Source: Alphaproteobacteria bacterium MarineAlpha5_Bin7
Lineage (GTDB): Bacteria; Pseudomonadota; Alphaproteobacteria; HIMB59; GCA-002718135
Assembly (NCBI GenBank): GCA_002938195.1
Contig: PTKX01000010.1
Span: 1-38,501 of the forward strand
Length of the DNA stretch: 38,501 bases
Direction of reading: 5' to 3'
Both the position numbers and the translations under genes were made by a program. Positions 17,466-28,207 of this stretch are shown here, in pieces; position 1 is the first letter of the stretch, and every line of letters starts with the position of its first letter. Below the pieces are notes generated by a model that was not told where the DNA came from, did no database searches, and saw nothing but the letters and a program-made list of their open reading frames with translations.

Positions 17466-18639
17466 TAATTTCTTTTATAACCTTTGTTATGATTTTTATA
17501 GCTTTATCAACTTCTTTTTTAGTAATAACAAGAGGTGGTATTAAGCGAGTTACGTTATCTCCAGCAGGTACAGTTAATAAATAATTTTGAGCCAATAAAT
17601 CAACAAACTTTAAATTATTAGTTTTTGTTTTAATACCAATCATCAAACCAACCCCTCTAATTTCAATAATTTCTTTATAATTTTTTTTTAATTCATTTAA
17701 TTTGCTCCATAAATAAGTAGAAACATCATTTACATTTTTCATAAAATTTTTTTTAATTATTTCATTTAAAACAGTTCGACCAACTGAAATTGCTAAAGGA
17801 TTGCCTCCAAATGTTGAACCATGCATACCTTTACTCATCCCTACTGAAGCTGCAGAAGTTGATAAACAAGCTCCAAATGGAAAGCCTGAGCCTATACCTT
17901 TAGCAACTGCCATGATATCTGGTTCAATTTTTGACCATTCGTAACAGAAAAGTTTACCTGTTCTTCCAAAGCCACACTGAACTTCATCTAGAAATAATAA
18001 TGCATTATTTTTCAAACATAATCTTTTTATTTCTTTTAGGAATTTAATAGGCGTTGGTCTTATACCGCCTTCACCCTGTATTGTTTCAATGAGTACTGCA
18101 GAAGTTCTACTATCTATAGTTTTTTTTAACATTGCTAAATTATTAAATGGTATTTTGATAAATCCATTTAATAAGGGGCCGAAATGTTTGATATTCTTCT
18201 TATCTTTTTGTGCGGACATTGCTGAAAAAGATCTTCCATGAAAAGATCCTTCAAAAGTAATAATATTTTTCTTTTCCTTATTTTTATGGAATTTGTGGAA
18301 ACTTCTAATTATTTTAATACCGCATTCAATTGACTCTAGTCCTGAATTAGTAAAAAAAACCTTTTCAGCAAAACTATTATAGCACAAGGCTTTTGCATAC
18401 TCTTCTTGATTTTTATTAAGATATAAGTTTGAAGTATGCCATAATTTTTTAGATTGATTATTTAGAGATTTTATAAGCTGTGGATGACAGTGACCTAAAG
18501 AATTTACAGCTATACCACTTCCAAAATCTAAAAATTTTAAATTTTTATTAGAATATAGGTAAGCTCCTTTTCCTCTAATAAATTCTAATTTTCTTTCGCC
18601 ATAAGTTGGCATTATATAAGATTTAATATTGCTTCTCAT
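17458..18639 (-). CDS. argD: Acetylornithine aminotransferase
   Basis: A 393-residue class III PLP aminotransferase. It shows GSGIAVNSLGHCHP near the N-terminus, FTNSGLESIE (96-105), LDEVQCGFGRTGK (217-229) and the PLP lysine in AVAKGIGSGFP (Lys247), then GMHGSTFGGNPLA. It converts N-acetylglutamate semialdehyde to N-acetylornithine and may also serve as the succinyl-diaminopimelate aminotransferase in lysine synthesis, as in other bacteria. It is the first gene of the argD-argF-lipoprotein unit and follows the ABC permease gene by only 25 bases, so the operon may extend further upstream. Confidence 0.94.
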   Translation of the reverse strand: MRSNIKSYIMPTYGERKLEFIRGKGAYLYSNKNLKFLDFGSGIAVNSLGHCHPQLIKSLNNQSKKLWHTSNLYLNKNQEEYAKALCYNSFAEKVFFTNSGLESIECGIKIIRSFHKFHKNKEKKNIITFEGSFHGRSFSAMSAQKDKKNIKHFGPLLNGFIKIPFNNLAMLKKTIDSRTSAVLIETIQGEGGIRPTPIKFLKEIKRLCLKNNALLFLDEVQCGFGRTGKLFCYEWSKIEPDIMAVAKGIGSGFPFGACLSTSAASVGMSKGMHGSTFGGNPLAISVGRTVLNEIIKKNFMKNVNDVSTYLWSKLNELKKNYKEIIEIRGVGLMIGIKTKTNNLKFVDLLAQNYLLTVPAGDNVTRLIPPLVITKKEVDKAIKIITKVIKEIND

Positions 18640-18664
18640 ATGAATTGACTATGAATATATATTA

Positions 18665-19435
18665 TTATGATTTAAGTTTATAACCACTACGAAACATTAA
18701 ATAACACAAAAAAATTAAAATCAAATTGATAATAATTAAAACGGAACTACCGTATATTAATGAGCTGTCAGAATAACCAGTAAAGGCATAACGAAAACCA
18801 TCTATATTATAAAAAAAAGGATTAAAATGAGCTAATTTTTGCCAAAATTCTGGTAATTTAGTTATTGAATAAAAAGTTCCTGATAAAAATGTCATTGGTA
18901 AAATAATAAAATTTGTTATTCCTTCTTGTTGATCCCACTTATCCGCCCATATTCCTACCATAATGCCAAGAGCCCCCATCATTAAACTCCCCATAACAGC
19001 ATAAAAAAACAAAGCAATAAAAGAAAATACCTGTATTTCGATAAAAATTGCAATTCCAAGTGTGGTTACAAAGCCACAAACTAAACCCCTTGCAATAGAT
19101 CCTCCTAAATACCCTATTGTAAGTTCAAAGTCTCCAAGGGGTGCCATTAATACATCTACTATATTTCCTTGGAATTTAGCTTGACCGATACTGGATGCTG
19201 GATTTGAAAATGAATTTTGTAATATAGTCATCATAATCAAACCTGGAGCAATAAAATTAGCAAAGGGTATATTGTGAATATCTTCTATGGAACTACCTAG
19301 GGCAAGTACAAAAATTGCTAAAAAAAGCAAGGAGCTAACCGCTGGTCCTATTATAGTTTGCGTTCCAACTTTTAAAAAACGAAATATCTCCTTCTTTAAA
19401 AGAGACCATAATGATAGAAAATTTGATGAATTCAT
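18665..19435 (-). CDS. ABC-2 type transporter permease
   Basis: A 256-residue inner-membrane protein with six hydrophobic segments (for example GPAVSSLLFLAIFVLALG, LIMMTILQNSFSNPASS, LGIMVGIWADKWDQQEG). The ABC-2 signature region FIILPMTFLSGTFYSITKLPEFWQ is clear. It resembles the YadH-type permeases and NodJ-like exporters. No ATPase gene lies in the window, so its partner must be encoded elsewhere or just outside. The substrate is unknown; lipid, polysaccharide or drug export are all possible for this family. It is divergent from recX across 56 bases. Confidence 0.88.
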   Translation of the reverse strand: MNSSNFLSLWSLLKKEIFRFLKVGTQTIIGPAVSSLLFLAIFVLALGSSIEDIHNIPFANFIAPGLIMMTILQNSFSNPASSIGQAKFQGNIVDVLMAPLGDFELTIGYLGGSIARGLVCGFVTTLGIAIFIEIQVFSFIALFFYAVMGSLMMGALGIMVGIWADKWDQQEGITNFIILPMTFLSGTFYSITKLPEFWQKLAHFNPFFYNIDGFRYAFTGYSDSSLIYGSSVLIIINLILIFLCYLMFRSGYKLKS

Positions 19436-19491
19436 AAATATTGTTTATCTTATTATTATATTTTATCAAAATTAACAATTTTTTAAATTAG

Positions 19492-19971
19492 ATGAAAAAC
19501 ACACTATTATTAAAAAAATATGCTTTAAATTATCTTGCCAAATATGATTCAAGCAAAAAAAATCTTTTTAAAGTTTTGCAAAAAAAGATAAGAAACTTAA
19601 AGATTGATGAAAAAGAAAAAAAAATATTATTTAATTCAATAAATCATATTTTAACTGAATTTGAATCAAAAAAGTTAATAGATGATCAAAATTATTCTAT
19701 TAGAAAAATAGAAAATTATTCCTCACAAGGAAAGTCAAAGAGGTTTATTGAAAATTATTTATTATACAAAGGTATAGATAAAAAATTATTAAACAAATTA
19801 TTTTTAGATTTTGAAATAGATAATCCAGATTGGGAGATAGAATCTGCTAAAATTTTTATAAGAAAAAAAATAAAAAATTATGAAAAAAAAGAAGATTTAA
19901 ATAAAAATTTAGCTAAAATGGCACGCCAAGGTTTTAGTTACTCAATAATAAAAAAAACATTAAAAATATAA
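19492..19971 (+). CDS. recX: RecX-family RecA regulator
   Basis: A 159-residue, very Lys-rich, all-helical protein with RecX-type repeats: YALNYLAKYDSSKKNLFKVL at the start, YSSQGKSKRFIENYLLYKGI in the middle and MARQGFSYSIIKKTL at the end. RecX binds RecA filaments and blocks their growth, tempering the SOS response. It is a little divergent and unusually rich in Lys, in keeping with the local A+T bias, but the repeat signatures are good. RecA is not in this window. Confidence 0.82.
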   Translation: MKNTLLLKKYALNYLAKYDSSKKNLFKVLQKKIRNLKIDEKEKKILFNSINHILTEFESKKLIDDQNYSIRKIENYSSQGKSKRFIENYLLYKGIDKKLLNKLFLDFEIDNPDWEIESAKIFIRKKIKNYEKKEDLNKNLAKMARQGFSYSIIKKTLKI

Positions 19972-19973
19972 AG

Positions 19974-20984
19974 CTATACTTTATGATGAATATTTCCCTC
20001 TAGTAATTTAGCAAAAGGCAGTGTAGCTTGAAATTTTTCGAATGCTATTTTTATAATAGCTGTTATTGGAGCAGCCAATAAAACTCCCATCATCCCCCAT
20101 ATCATTCCCCAAAATATAAGTGATAAAATTATTGTTATTGGATGCAGCCCAAATGCCTCACCAAAAATTTTTGGCTCAATAATATTTCCTATTATAATGT
20201 GAACAATTGTGGGAAATAAAATTACATAAACTATAAAGGTTGGGTCACTATATTGAAGTAAAGCTACCGGCAAAGGTATAATGACAGCAATTACCGAACC
20301 CAAAACAGGAATAAAATTTAGTAAAAAAGTCATTGTTCCAAAAATTAGAGCTAATTCTAATCCTAAAAACCAATATATCAATCCTGTAAGTATGCCTGTA
20401 GCTGTAGAAGTAATAAATTTTGTAAATATATATTTTTTAACATTATCAATTATTTGATCCCACTCTTTTGATGTTTCTTTAGATTTTCTACCCAATAATA
20501 AAAACAAAGTAATAATTACAACTAGAAAAAATTTTGAAATAATATTAGCGCTATTACTTAATATTGCTGAAGCCCAATCTAAAAAAGGTAAGCTTAAAAA
20601 GGAGTCCCTTATGACTTCTCTGTTAATCTGAATTTCAAATTTTTGCAACTCGCTTATTATAATATCAAGCAGTAGAAGAACTTTTGTATTATAATCATCT
20701 GCAGATCCTAAAAAAGTAGCAACAGAACCGACAATAAAAGGCACTATAATTATAAATAAAAAAACTATTAAGAGTAAACTAACAAATACAGCCACTATTC
20801 TATGCACTCGAAGGTTCTTAATTTGAAAATCAATTATGGGATCAATTAATATTCTTATAAGTAAAGCCAAAACAAAAGGTATCATTATTGGTTTAGTAAA
20901 ATTAAGTGCAAAGGCAAAAGCTACTAGAGCAATTATAAAAAGTGAAAAAGTGATAAGCTTGCTGTTTTCTGAGTTTTCAATCAT
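19974..20984 (-). CDS. AI-2E family (PerM-like) membrane transporter
   Basis: A 336-residue protein with about eight hydrophobic segments, including an N-terminal pair (14-52), a middle region with a long extracytoplasmic helix, and the family block FLLNFIPVLGSVIAVIIPLPVALLQ followed by IIGNIIEPKIFGEAFGLHPI. The last segment, GMIWGMMGVLLAAPITAIIKI, is also typical. Some members export autoinducer-2 or exchange sodium for protons; most are uncharacterised. Its start overlaps the MscS stop by four bases, so the two are coupled, which hints at a common role in ion or osmotic balance. Confidence 0.88.
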   Translation of the reverse strand: MIENSENSKLITFSLFIIALVAFAFALNFTKPIMIPFVLALLIRILIDPIIDFQIKNLRVHRIVAVFVSLLLIVFLFIIIVPFIVGSVATFLGSADDYNTKVLLLLDIIISELQKFEIQINREVIRDSFLSLPFLDWASAILSNSANIISKFFLVVIITLFLLLGRKSKETSKEWDQIIDNVKKYIFTKFITSTATGILTGLIYWFLGLELALIFGTMTFLLNFIPVLGSVIAVIIPLPVALLQYSDPTFIVYVILFPTIVHIIIGNIIEPKIFGEAFGLHPITIILSLIFWGMIWGMMGVLLAAPITAIIKIAFEKFQATLPFAKLLEGNIHHKV

Positions 20985-22117
20985 TTATTTTTTTTAAGTA
21001 TTTCAGAATTGTTATTTGAAAAAGATTCAACATATATAGATTGACTTGGGAATGCAAAGCCAGCATTTTCCTTTTCAACAATTTCTTTTATCCTAATAGC
21101 TAATTTTTCTTTTATTTCTATAAAATTTGACCAATTTGAATTTTTAGTAAAGCATTCAACAAGCATATCAATAGAACTATCTGAAAAATTTTCTATTCTT
21201 ACAAAACTAGATTTGTAATAACTACTGCCATCATTGGCAAAATTTTCATCTTCATCTATAAACTTTTTTACGTTATTACGAATATTCTTTAATTGATCTA
21301 CAGAGGTTCTATATTCTAGACCAACTATCCAACGAATTCTTCTGTGTATTCTTCTTGAGTGATTAACAACTGATTGTTCAGCAAATTTAAAATTTGGCAC
21401 AGTTACAACATTAGAATTAAACTCTCTTATTAGGGTAGATCTAAAGCCAATTTGTTCTACTGTTCCCTCTGCTTCCCCTTTAATGTTAATTACATCGCCA
21501 ATTTTAAATCTTCTTTCCATCAATATCATTATACCTGAAATTAAATTCTTAAATAAATCTTGCGCTCCTAAAGCTACTGCAACTCCGAACAATCCTAGAC
21601 CTGCTATGACAGGCCCAACTTTTATTCCCCACAATTCTAAAATGGCAACTATACCTAATACTATAATGATTATCTTTAAACCTTTAAGCGTCCAATCAAC
21701 TAAAGCTGTTGTAAGTTTTTCTTCAAAACTTTTTACTAAAAAAGCAAATGGAACTGTTAATTGATGTAATAACCAAAAAATAAAAATAGTTATTAGAGTG
21801 CGATTAATTAGATCAATAAAATTTTGGATATTACTACTAAGTTCAACATAAGAAGAGGCTACAAAAAAACCTATAACAACAGGTAAAAACTTTAGAGGAC
21901 CTTCGATAACTTCTACAACTGTATCGTCTATTGAAGTTTTTGATTTTAAAACTATTTTATTTAATCTACCTATAATAAATCTTGCAAATAACCTCCTTAA
22001 TACATAGAAAAATAAAAATATTACAAAACCAATAATTATTTCAGAGGCATTGATACCAAAAATACCCTGTTTCCATACGTCATTAAATAGTTCAATAAAA
22101 TCTTTGATAGAAGACAT
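20981..22117 (-). CDS. MscS-type mechanosensitive ion channel
   Basis: A 378-residue protein. Four hydrophobic segments precede the MscS pore helix region (AGLGLFGVAVALGAQDLFKNLISGIMILMERRFKIGDVI in the middle of the protein). The beta domain GEAEGTVEQIGFRSTLIREFN and the C-terminal alpha/beta domain follow. Such channels open under membrane tension to release solutes on osmotic downshock. It is longer than E. coli MscS (286) through one or two extra N-terminal helices. It leads a two-gene unit with the AI-2E-family gene and is divergent from the glutathione peroxidase gene. Confidence 0.92.
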   Translation of the reverse strand: MSSIKDFIELFNDVWKQGIFGINASEIIIGFVIFLFFYVLRRLFARFIIGRLNKIVLKSKTSIDDTVVEVIEGPLKFLPVVIGFFVASSYVELSSNIQNFIDLINRTLITIFIFWLLHQLTVPFAFLVKSFEEKLTTALVDWTLKGLKIIIIVLGIVAILELWGIKVGPVIAGLGLFGVAVALGAQDLFKNLISGIMILMERRFKIGDVINIKGEAEGTVEQIGFRSTLIREFNSNVVTVPNFKFAEQSVVNHSRRIHRRIRWIVGLEYRTSVDQLKNIRNNVKKFIDEDENFANDGSSYYKSSFVRIENFSDSSIDMLVECFTKNSNWSNFIEIKEKLAIRIKEIVEKENAGFAFPSQSIYVESFSNNNSEILKKNK

Positions 22118-22160
22118 CTTTTTTTTTATATTTGTGTACTATATTATATAATGTTTTATA

Positions 22161-22700
22161 ATGAAAATATTAAAAATAACTTTAATTTTAACCCTTTTTA
22201 GTTTTTTTTGCTTATCTACAATGGCCAAAAATACTCCAAATATTTATAATTATGACTTAGTCGATATTGATGGAAATAAGGTTTACCTATCAAAATTCAA
22301 AGGTAAACCAATTTTATTGGTTAACACTGCTTCCCGTTGTGGTTTTACTCCTCAGTATGAAGGTCTGCAAAATCTCTTCACCAAATATAGCAAAACTGAC
22401 CTTACAATTATTGCTGCTACATCTAATTCCTTTAATCAAGAATACGACGATCCGGAAGATATTAAAAAAATCTGCCTAGTAAATTATGATATCTCATTTA
22501 TTACTTCTTCCCCTATTGAAGTTAAAGGCAACAATGCACATCCCATATTTAATTGGTTAAATGAAGAATATAATAAAAAACCAAAGTGGAATTTTTATAA
22601 ATATTTATTTAGTAGAGAGGGTATTTTGGTTGACTCTTGGTCTTCAATGACAAAACCAGATAGTGAAAAAATAACTAATAAAATTGATAATTTATTATAA
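22161..22700 (+). CDS. Exported glutathione peroxidase-family protein
   Basis: A 179-residue protein with a signal peptide (about 1-22, MAK at the end) and a complete GPx domain: NTASRCGFTPQYEGLQ with catalytic Cys60, and KWNFYKYLF with Trp143 and Asn144 of the active-site tetrad. The usual Gln block (CNQF or SNDF in relatives, then GxQEP) reads SNSFNQE at 89-95, so the tetrad Gln is a Ser here. It likely reduces peroxides, more probably with thioredoxin-type donors than glutathione, as shown for many Cys-type GPx enzymes. A periplasmic site is inferred from the leader. A strong hairpin separates it from groL. Confidence 0.9.
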   Translation: MKILKITLILTLFSFFCLSTMAKNTPNIYNYDLVDIDGNKVYLSKFKGKPILLVNTASRCGFTPQYEGLQNLFTKYSKTDLTIIAATSNSFNQEYDDPEDIKKICLVNYDISFITSSPIEVKGNNAHPIFNWLNEEYNKKPKWNFYKYLFSREGILVDSWSSMTKPDSEKITNKIDNLL

Positions 22701-22705
22701 AAAAA

Positions 22706-22727
22706 AAGAGCCGCAGATGCGGCTCTT
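22706..22727. terminator. Bidirectional terminator between gpx-like gene and groL
   Basis: A 9-bp G+C-rich stem AAGAGCCGC/GCGGCTCTT (22706-22714 with 22719-22727) closed by AGAT. An A-run precedes it (T-run for the minus strand), and T-rich sequence follows on the plus strand. It lies between the convergent stops, so it can end both transcripts. Confidence 0.9.
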
Positions 22728-22752
22728 CTAGATATTTTTTAGTTTAAATTAA

Positions 22753-24426
<1,674 letters not shown>

Positions 24427-24432
24427 CTAATT

Positions 24433-24741
24433 TTATTTTTTCTTTTTGCTAGATGACATAACAATACCCATAATGTCAGATTCCTTCATTATAAGGTATT
24501 CTTCGCCATTCATTTTTACTTCAGTGCCTGACCATTTTCCAAAAAGAATTTTATCTCCTTTTTTAACGTCTAAAGGAACTAATTTACCTGTTTCGTCCCT
24601 AGCACCAGATCCTACTTCTAAGACCTCGCCTTCCATTGGCTTTTCTTGAGCTGTATCAGGAATAATGATCCCGCCAGCAGTTTTTTCGTCAGATTGTACT
24701 CTTTTTACAAGTACTCTGTCGTGTAATGGTTTAAAGTTCAT
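24433..24741 (-). CDS. groS: Co-chaperonin GroES
   Basis: A 102-residue GroES starting [15 protein letters not shown], with the mobile-loop region [19 protein letters not shown] and the roof/base pattern [13 protein letters not shown] and [13 protein letters not shown]. It caps GroEL. I place the start at ATG 24741, four codons inside a longer TTG-initiated frame at 24753, because GAGGA lies 5 bases upstream of this ATG and homologues start here. It is preceded by a perfect CIRCE operator. Confidence 0.97.
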   Translation of the reverse strand: MNFKPLHDRVLVKRVQSDEKTAGGIIIPDTAQEKPMEGEVLEVGSGARDETGKLVPLDVKKGDKILFGKWSGTEVKMNGEEYLIMKESDIMGIVMSSSKKKK

Positions 24742-24783
24742 AATATTCCTCAACTTAAGTTATTGAAAATTATACATAATTTA

Positions 24784-24810
24784 TTAGCACTCTTACTCTA
24801 AGAGTGCTAA
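24784..24810. promoter_or_regulatory. CIRCE operator for HrcA
   Basis: Perfect inverted repeat TTAGCACTC (24784-24792), 9-base spacer, GAGTGCTAA (24802-24810), identical to the CIRCE consensus. It lies about 43 bases upstream of groS in its 5' region, so heat-shock control of groS-groL by HrcA is expected. On the minus strand a possible -35 TTGATT (24834-24839) and -10-like TACATA (24812-24817) stand just before it; these two boxes are weak calls. Confidence 0.95.
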
Positions 24811-24892
24811 CTATGTAAGCATTAATACATACTAATCAAGAGATTTTATTAATTTTTTATCATTTTTTAATATATTAATTATTTCTCAAAAT

Positions 24893-25957
24893 ATGGGTAT
24901 TTTTTACAGAACATTTTTAAGGGTATTTGCCTTTTTAAGCTCCATAGTTTTTTTCATTCTGTGCCTAGGTTTAATAAATAATTTAATTGAAAACAATAAT
25001 TCCAATAATTATTTTGAATTCAGTAAAAATTTAAATTCTACAAATAAGATTGGGTTAATTAAAATTAATGGACCAATACTTAATGAGCCATCAATAGATT
25101 TGGATATTGGTTTTTTGAATAGTATCAATGTTATCTATGTTAATGAAATAGAAAATTTATTAAAAAAATTTAAAAATGAAAAAATTAATGGCTTGATTAT
25201 CTCCATAAATTCTCCTGGAGGCTCGGTATCAGCAAGTTATAAACTTTATGAAATTTTTAAAAATTTTAGTCAAAAAAACTCAATATCTATTTATTTTCAT
25301 ACTAATGAACTTTTAGCATCTGGCGGCTATTGGGCCGCTTTATCTGGCAATAAAATATTTGCTAGTTATGGCTCCTTAATAGGAAGTATTGGAGTCAGAG
25401 GTCCTGATTGGATTTACTATGATAAACCAATTTCAATTTCTAATGGACTATTTGGCAATTCTATAGAAACAAAAAATGGTATCAAAAAATTTAACAACAT
25501 AGCAGGTAAGTCAAAAGACTTATTTGATTATTTTAGAGCTCCTACCAATGAAGAACTAACAAGCTTACAAAATACTACTAAAAGAATTTATTCTGATTTT
25601 GTTCTGTTAGTTTCAAAAAATAGAAAAATTGAATCAAATATAATAACAGATGAGATAGGTGCAATGATTTTTGAAACTAAATCAGCCAAAGAAAAATTTT
25701 TGATTGATGAAATAGCAAACTTAAATCAAGTAATTGATATAATGGCAGAAGATTTGCTATTAGAAGATTATAAATTGATTAAAAAAAGACATAAAAAAAA
25801 TACTTTTTATAATTTTTTTCAAACAAGTTATTTTACTAATAAAAAAGAAATAAATAACAAAAGTATTAATCAAATTATAAACAGAGATATATGTAATATA
25901 TCTAAATATTCTTTAAGTACTATAATGTTAAACACTAAATTTGATTCTAGTTGCTAA
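24893..25957 (+). CDS. sppA: S49-family signal peptide peptidase-like protein
   Basis: A 354-residue protein with one N-terminal membrane segment (about 10-30) and an S49 (SppA) peptidase domain. The oxyanion block SINSPGGSVSAS is at 104-114, and the nucleophile Ser143 is in LLASGGYWAALSG. The family's IGSIGVRG is at 163-170. The general-base lysine likely lies in AGKSKDLF (Lys206 or Lys208), fitting the SG-x-KD block of short bacterial SppA. It would cut leftover signal peptides or small membrane proteins. The last 70 or so residues are Asn/Lys/Ile-rich with no family match I can name. Its end overlaps the convergent GT61-like gene by 4 bases. Confidence 0.87.
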   Translation: MGIFYRTFLRVFAFLSSIVFFILCLGLINNLIENNNSNNYFEFSKNLNSTNKIGLIKINGPILNEPSIDLDIGFLNSINVIYVNEIENLLKKFKNEKINGLIISINSPGGSVSASYKLYEIFKNFSQKNSISIYFHTNELLASGGYWAALSGNKIFASYGSLIGSIGVRGPDWIYYDKPISISNGLFGNSIETKNGIKKFNNIAGKSKDLFDYFRAPTNEELTSLQNTTKRIYSDFVLLVSKNRKIESNIITDEIGAMIFETKSAKEKFLIDEIANLNQVIDIMAEDLLLEDYKLIKKRHKKNTFYNFFQTSYFTNKKEINNKSINQIINRDICNISKYSLSTIMLNTKFDSSC

Positions 25958-26994
25958 TAGTTATTGACTAATTGTTTAAATTTATTTTTTTCAACCAATA
26001 AATCTTTGTAATAATTACTTTCATCTAATACTTTTGGTGCAATATACTTTGTGACATTATTAGGTATTTTATTTTTTTCTATTGGGTCAGCCTCAATTGA
26101 AAAATAATTTAAGCCTATTTCATTGCATATCTCAGAGTACCTCGATTTCAATTCATTCTCATATTCAAACTGATATCTAGGAATTATTTCAATAACATTA
26201 GTTCCTGGAGAACAAAAAATTATATTTGCTAAAGAAGAACTTGTTGGACCTACTACAACGCTTGCTTCTGAAAATTTAGCAATCTGTTCTTTTATTGAGA
26301 TATTATTTGCATCAAGAATTTCAAAGTCTAAATCTTTTAAATTATCTATTATATCTCCTTCATTAATTAAATTTCTATAGTTAGAATTTTGTCTAGATAA
26401 ATATAATTTATTTTTTTTATCTGAAATATTTTTTGATAATATTTTATTTAAAATTTTAATAGAAAAACTATTATTAAAAAATTGTGGCATTTTTGAGTTT
26501 TCAAAGTAGTAAAAATCATCATCCAAATAAATAAATTTTTTAACCTTAACATTTAATTGTTTTAAAATTTGTTTAATCAATTCACGAAATCTATTTGAAG
26601 AATTTCTATGTAAAACTAAGTTAATCTCTTTATCATCAATAAAAAATAACCTTGGAAGAAACGTAATAATATTTCTATAATAGTTATCTGAAACACTTGA
26701 ACCTAATACAAAAGCATTAGAAAATTTGCTAAAATTATTTTTTTTTACATAAAAATTATCAATAAATTTTTGACTATAAAAATTTTCATATTTATAGGTA
26801 TTTCCCCATGAAAAATGATCTTTGAAAGTATAATTTTCTTCAGTAATAGGAAAATAATTAAAAGAATCTAAAAAAAAATTACCGAAGTAAGTTTTGCATT
26901 CTTTGTTTAAATCATTATTGATAGTTGAAAGAAATTGAGAATTAATTTTTTCATTATTTATGATTTCTAACCCATTAATATCTTTTATTTGCAT
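25954..26994 (-). CDS. GT61/DUF563-like glycosyltransferase
   Basis: A 346-residue protein. The C-terminal part carries VVGPTSSSLANIIFCSPGTN and VIEIIPRYQFEYE, the counterpart of the HGAGLxNxxFxxPG and VIE blocks of DUF563/GT61 enzymes, though the usual HGAG is TSSS here. Before it, VVLHRNSSNRFRE-like sequence (LVLHRNSSNRFREL) fits the sugar-transferase family pattern of R-containing loops. No membrane span. It probably adds a sugar in a surface polysaccharide. It is the last gene of the leftward PanK > SGNH > GT61 run, 80 bases after the SGNH-like gene. Confidence 0.68.
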   Translation of the reverse strand: MQIKDINGLEIINNEKINSQFLSTINNDLNKECKTYFGNFFLDSFNYFPITEENYTFKDHFSWGNTYKYENFYSQKFIDNFYVKKNNFSKFSNAFVLGSSVSDNYYRNIITFLPRLFFIDDKEINLVLHRNSSNRFRELIKQILKQLNVKVKKFIYLDDDFYYFENSKMPQFFNNSFSIKILNKILSKNISDKKNKLYLSRQNSNYRNLINEGDIIDNLKDLDFEILDANNISIKEQIAKFSEASVVVGPTSSSLANIIFCSPGTNVIEIIPRYQFEYENELKSRYSEICNEIGLNYFSIEADPIEKNKIPNNVTKYIAPKVLDESNYYKDLLVEKNKFKQLVNNY

Positions 26995-27074
26995 ATATAG
27001 TCTTTCTAAATAATCTATTAATAACTAAATGTCTAAAAAAACTTTATTATAGTAATTTAATCAATAATAATATT

Positions 27075-28202
27075 TTAATTTTTTTTGAGATATTCCTTAA
27101 TAAAGAGTTTAGAAATATATTTATGACCATTTTGATTCCAATGGATATCTCCTGCTATAAAATATTCGCTAATTACTTGTTCTTTATTATTTAGATCAAA
27201 ATAATTAAAAAAATCATAAAAATTTATACTGTTATTCTTAGACCAATTTTCCCAAAATACTCTATGATTTAAGGGATTTGAATTATAATATATTTGATTT
27301 GGCCACGGATAAATAACGAGAGACATTGCAATATTATTTTTTTTACAGATATCTAATAAATTTTCTAAATTTATTTTAGCAAGATCTCTTCCTTTTTTAC
27401 CATGTTTTTCCCATAATTTCTCATTGTGAGTCCAATTACCTCTTTCAACATTAATTGATTTATAGAAATTTATTTGATTATTTTTAATTTTAAAAAATGA
27501 TATTTGAAATTCTTTAGAAGCATTCAATCTTAATTGAATGTATTCTTTTAATTGATGTAAATATTCTCCTACTAAATTATAAAGCAATATAGATGAAAAA
27601 CTTCTAGATAAAAAAACTCCAATTTTTTTTTCTAATTCATAATAATTATTATTCTTTTTAACAGTATTATCATAAGAATTTTTATAGTAAACTTCATCGG
27701 GGATATCTGAAATATCTAAAAAAACAATTAATTCATCAAAATCAATTTTCATTTTCTCAATAAGGTATTTAATTTTTAAATAATAAAGAATTGGTGACTG
27801 ACTTGCTACACCTGCATTTAAAACTTCTTTTTGCATATTTTCAAATTTATTATCAATTAAGCCCACAAATGTATCTTCATATTTATATCCTATGCCCTCA
27901 GTAAAAGAATCTCCTATAAAAATAATTCTTTTGATATTACTTTTTTTAGAAATTTTTCTATTTGATTTATCTTTAAAACCTAAAGAATTAGTAATAAATT
28001 CATACTCATATGATCCCCATATATCTTTTGTATTAACATTTTGAGCAAACGAATGATGAAAATATTGATTAGAAACTCTATGATCTAGTGAAGGATAATT
28101 AATTTCATAAAAATTAATTTTTTTTTGTAAAAAAAATGTGAACAAATAATCAATTAAGAAAAATGAACAACAAAATATTATTATCATTTTAATTTTTTTC
28201 AT
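27075..28202 (-). CDS. Membrane-anchored SGNH/GDSL-like hydrolase or acyltransferase
   Basis: A 375-residue protein with an N-terminal hydrophobic segment (about 6-26) that is probably an anchor. It has SGNH-type motifs: FIGDSFTEGIG with Ser99 (block I), an Asn/Gly block AGVASQSP (about 130-137), and a C-terminal DIHWNQNGH with Asp352 and His354 (block V). These form the Ser-Asp-His triad. Such proteins near glycosyltransferases often add or remove acetyl groups on surface glycans, so an O-acetyl-handling role is inferred, not shown. The gene starts 5 bases after the pantothenate-kinase stop. Confidence 0.75.
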   Translation of the reverse strand: MKKIKMIIIFCCSFFLIDYLFTFFLQKKINFYEINYPSLDHRVSNQYFHHSFAQNVNTKDIWGSYEYEFITNSLGFKDKSNRKISKKSNIKRIIFIGDSFTEGIGYKYEDTFVGLIDNKFENMQKEVLNAGVASQSPILYYLKIKYLIEKMKIDFDELIVFLDISDIPDEVYYKNSYDNTVKKNNNYYELEKKIGVFLSRSFSSILLYNLVGEYLHQLKEYIQLRLNASKEFQISFFKIKNNQINFYKSINVERGNWTHNEKLWEKHGKKGRDLAKINLENLLDICKKNNIAMSLVIYPWPNQIYYNSNPLNHRVFWENWSKNNSINFYDFFNYFDLNNKEQVISEYFIAGDIHWNQNGHKYISKLFIKEYLKKN

Positions 28203-28207
28203 GAATA

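Noticed and set aside
24741-24753. TTG start for GroES at 24753
   Set aside because: It would place the GAGGA ribosome site inside the coding sequence and add four residues absent from homologues; the ATG at 24741 is preferred.
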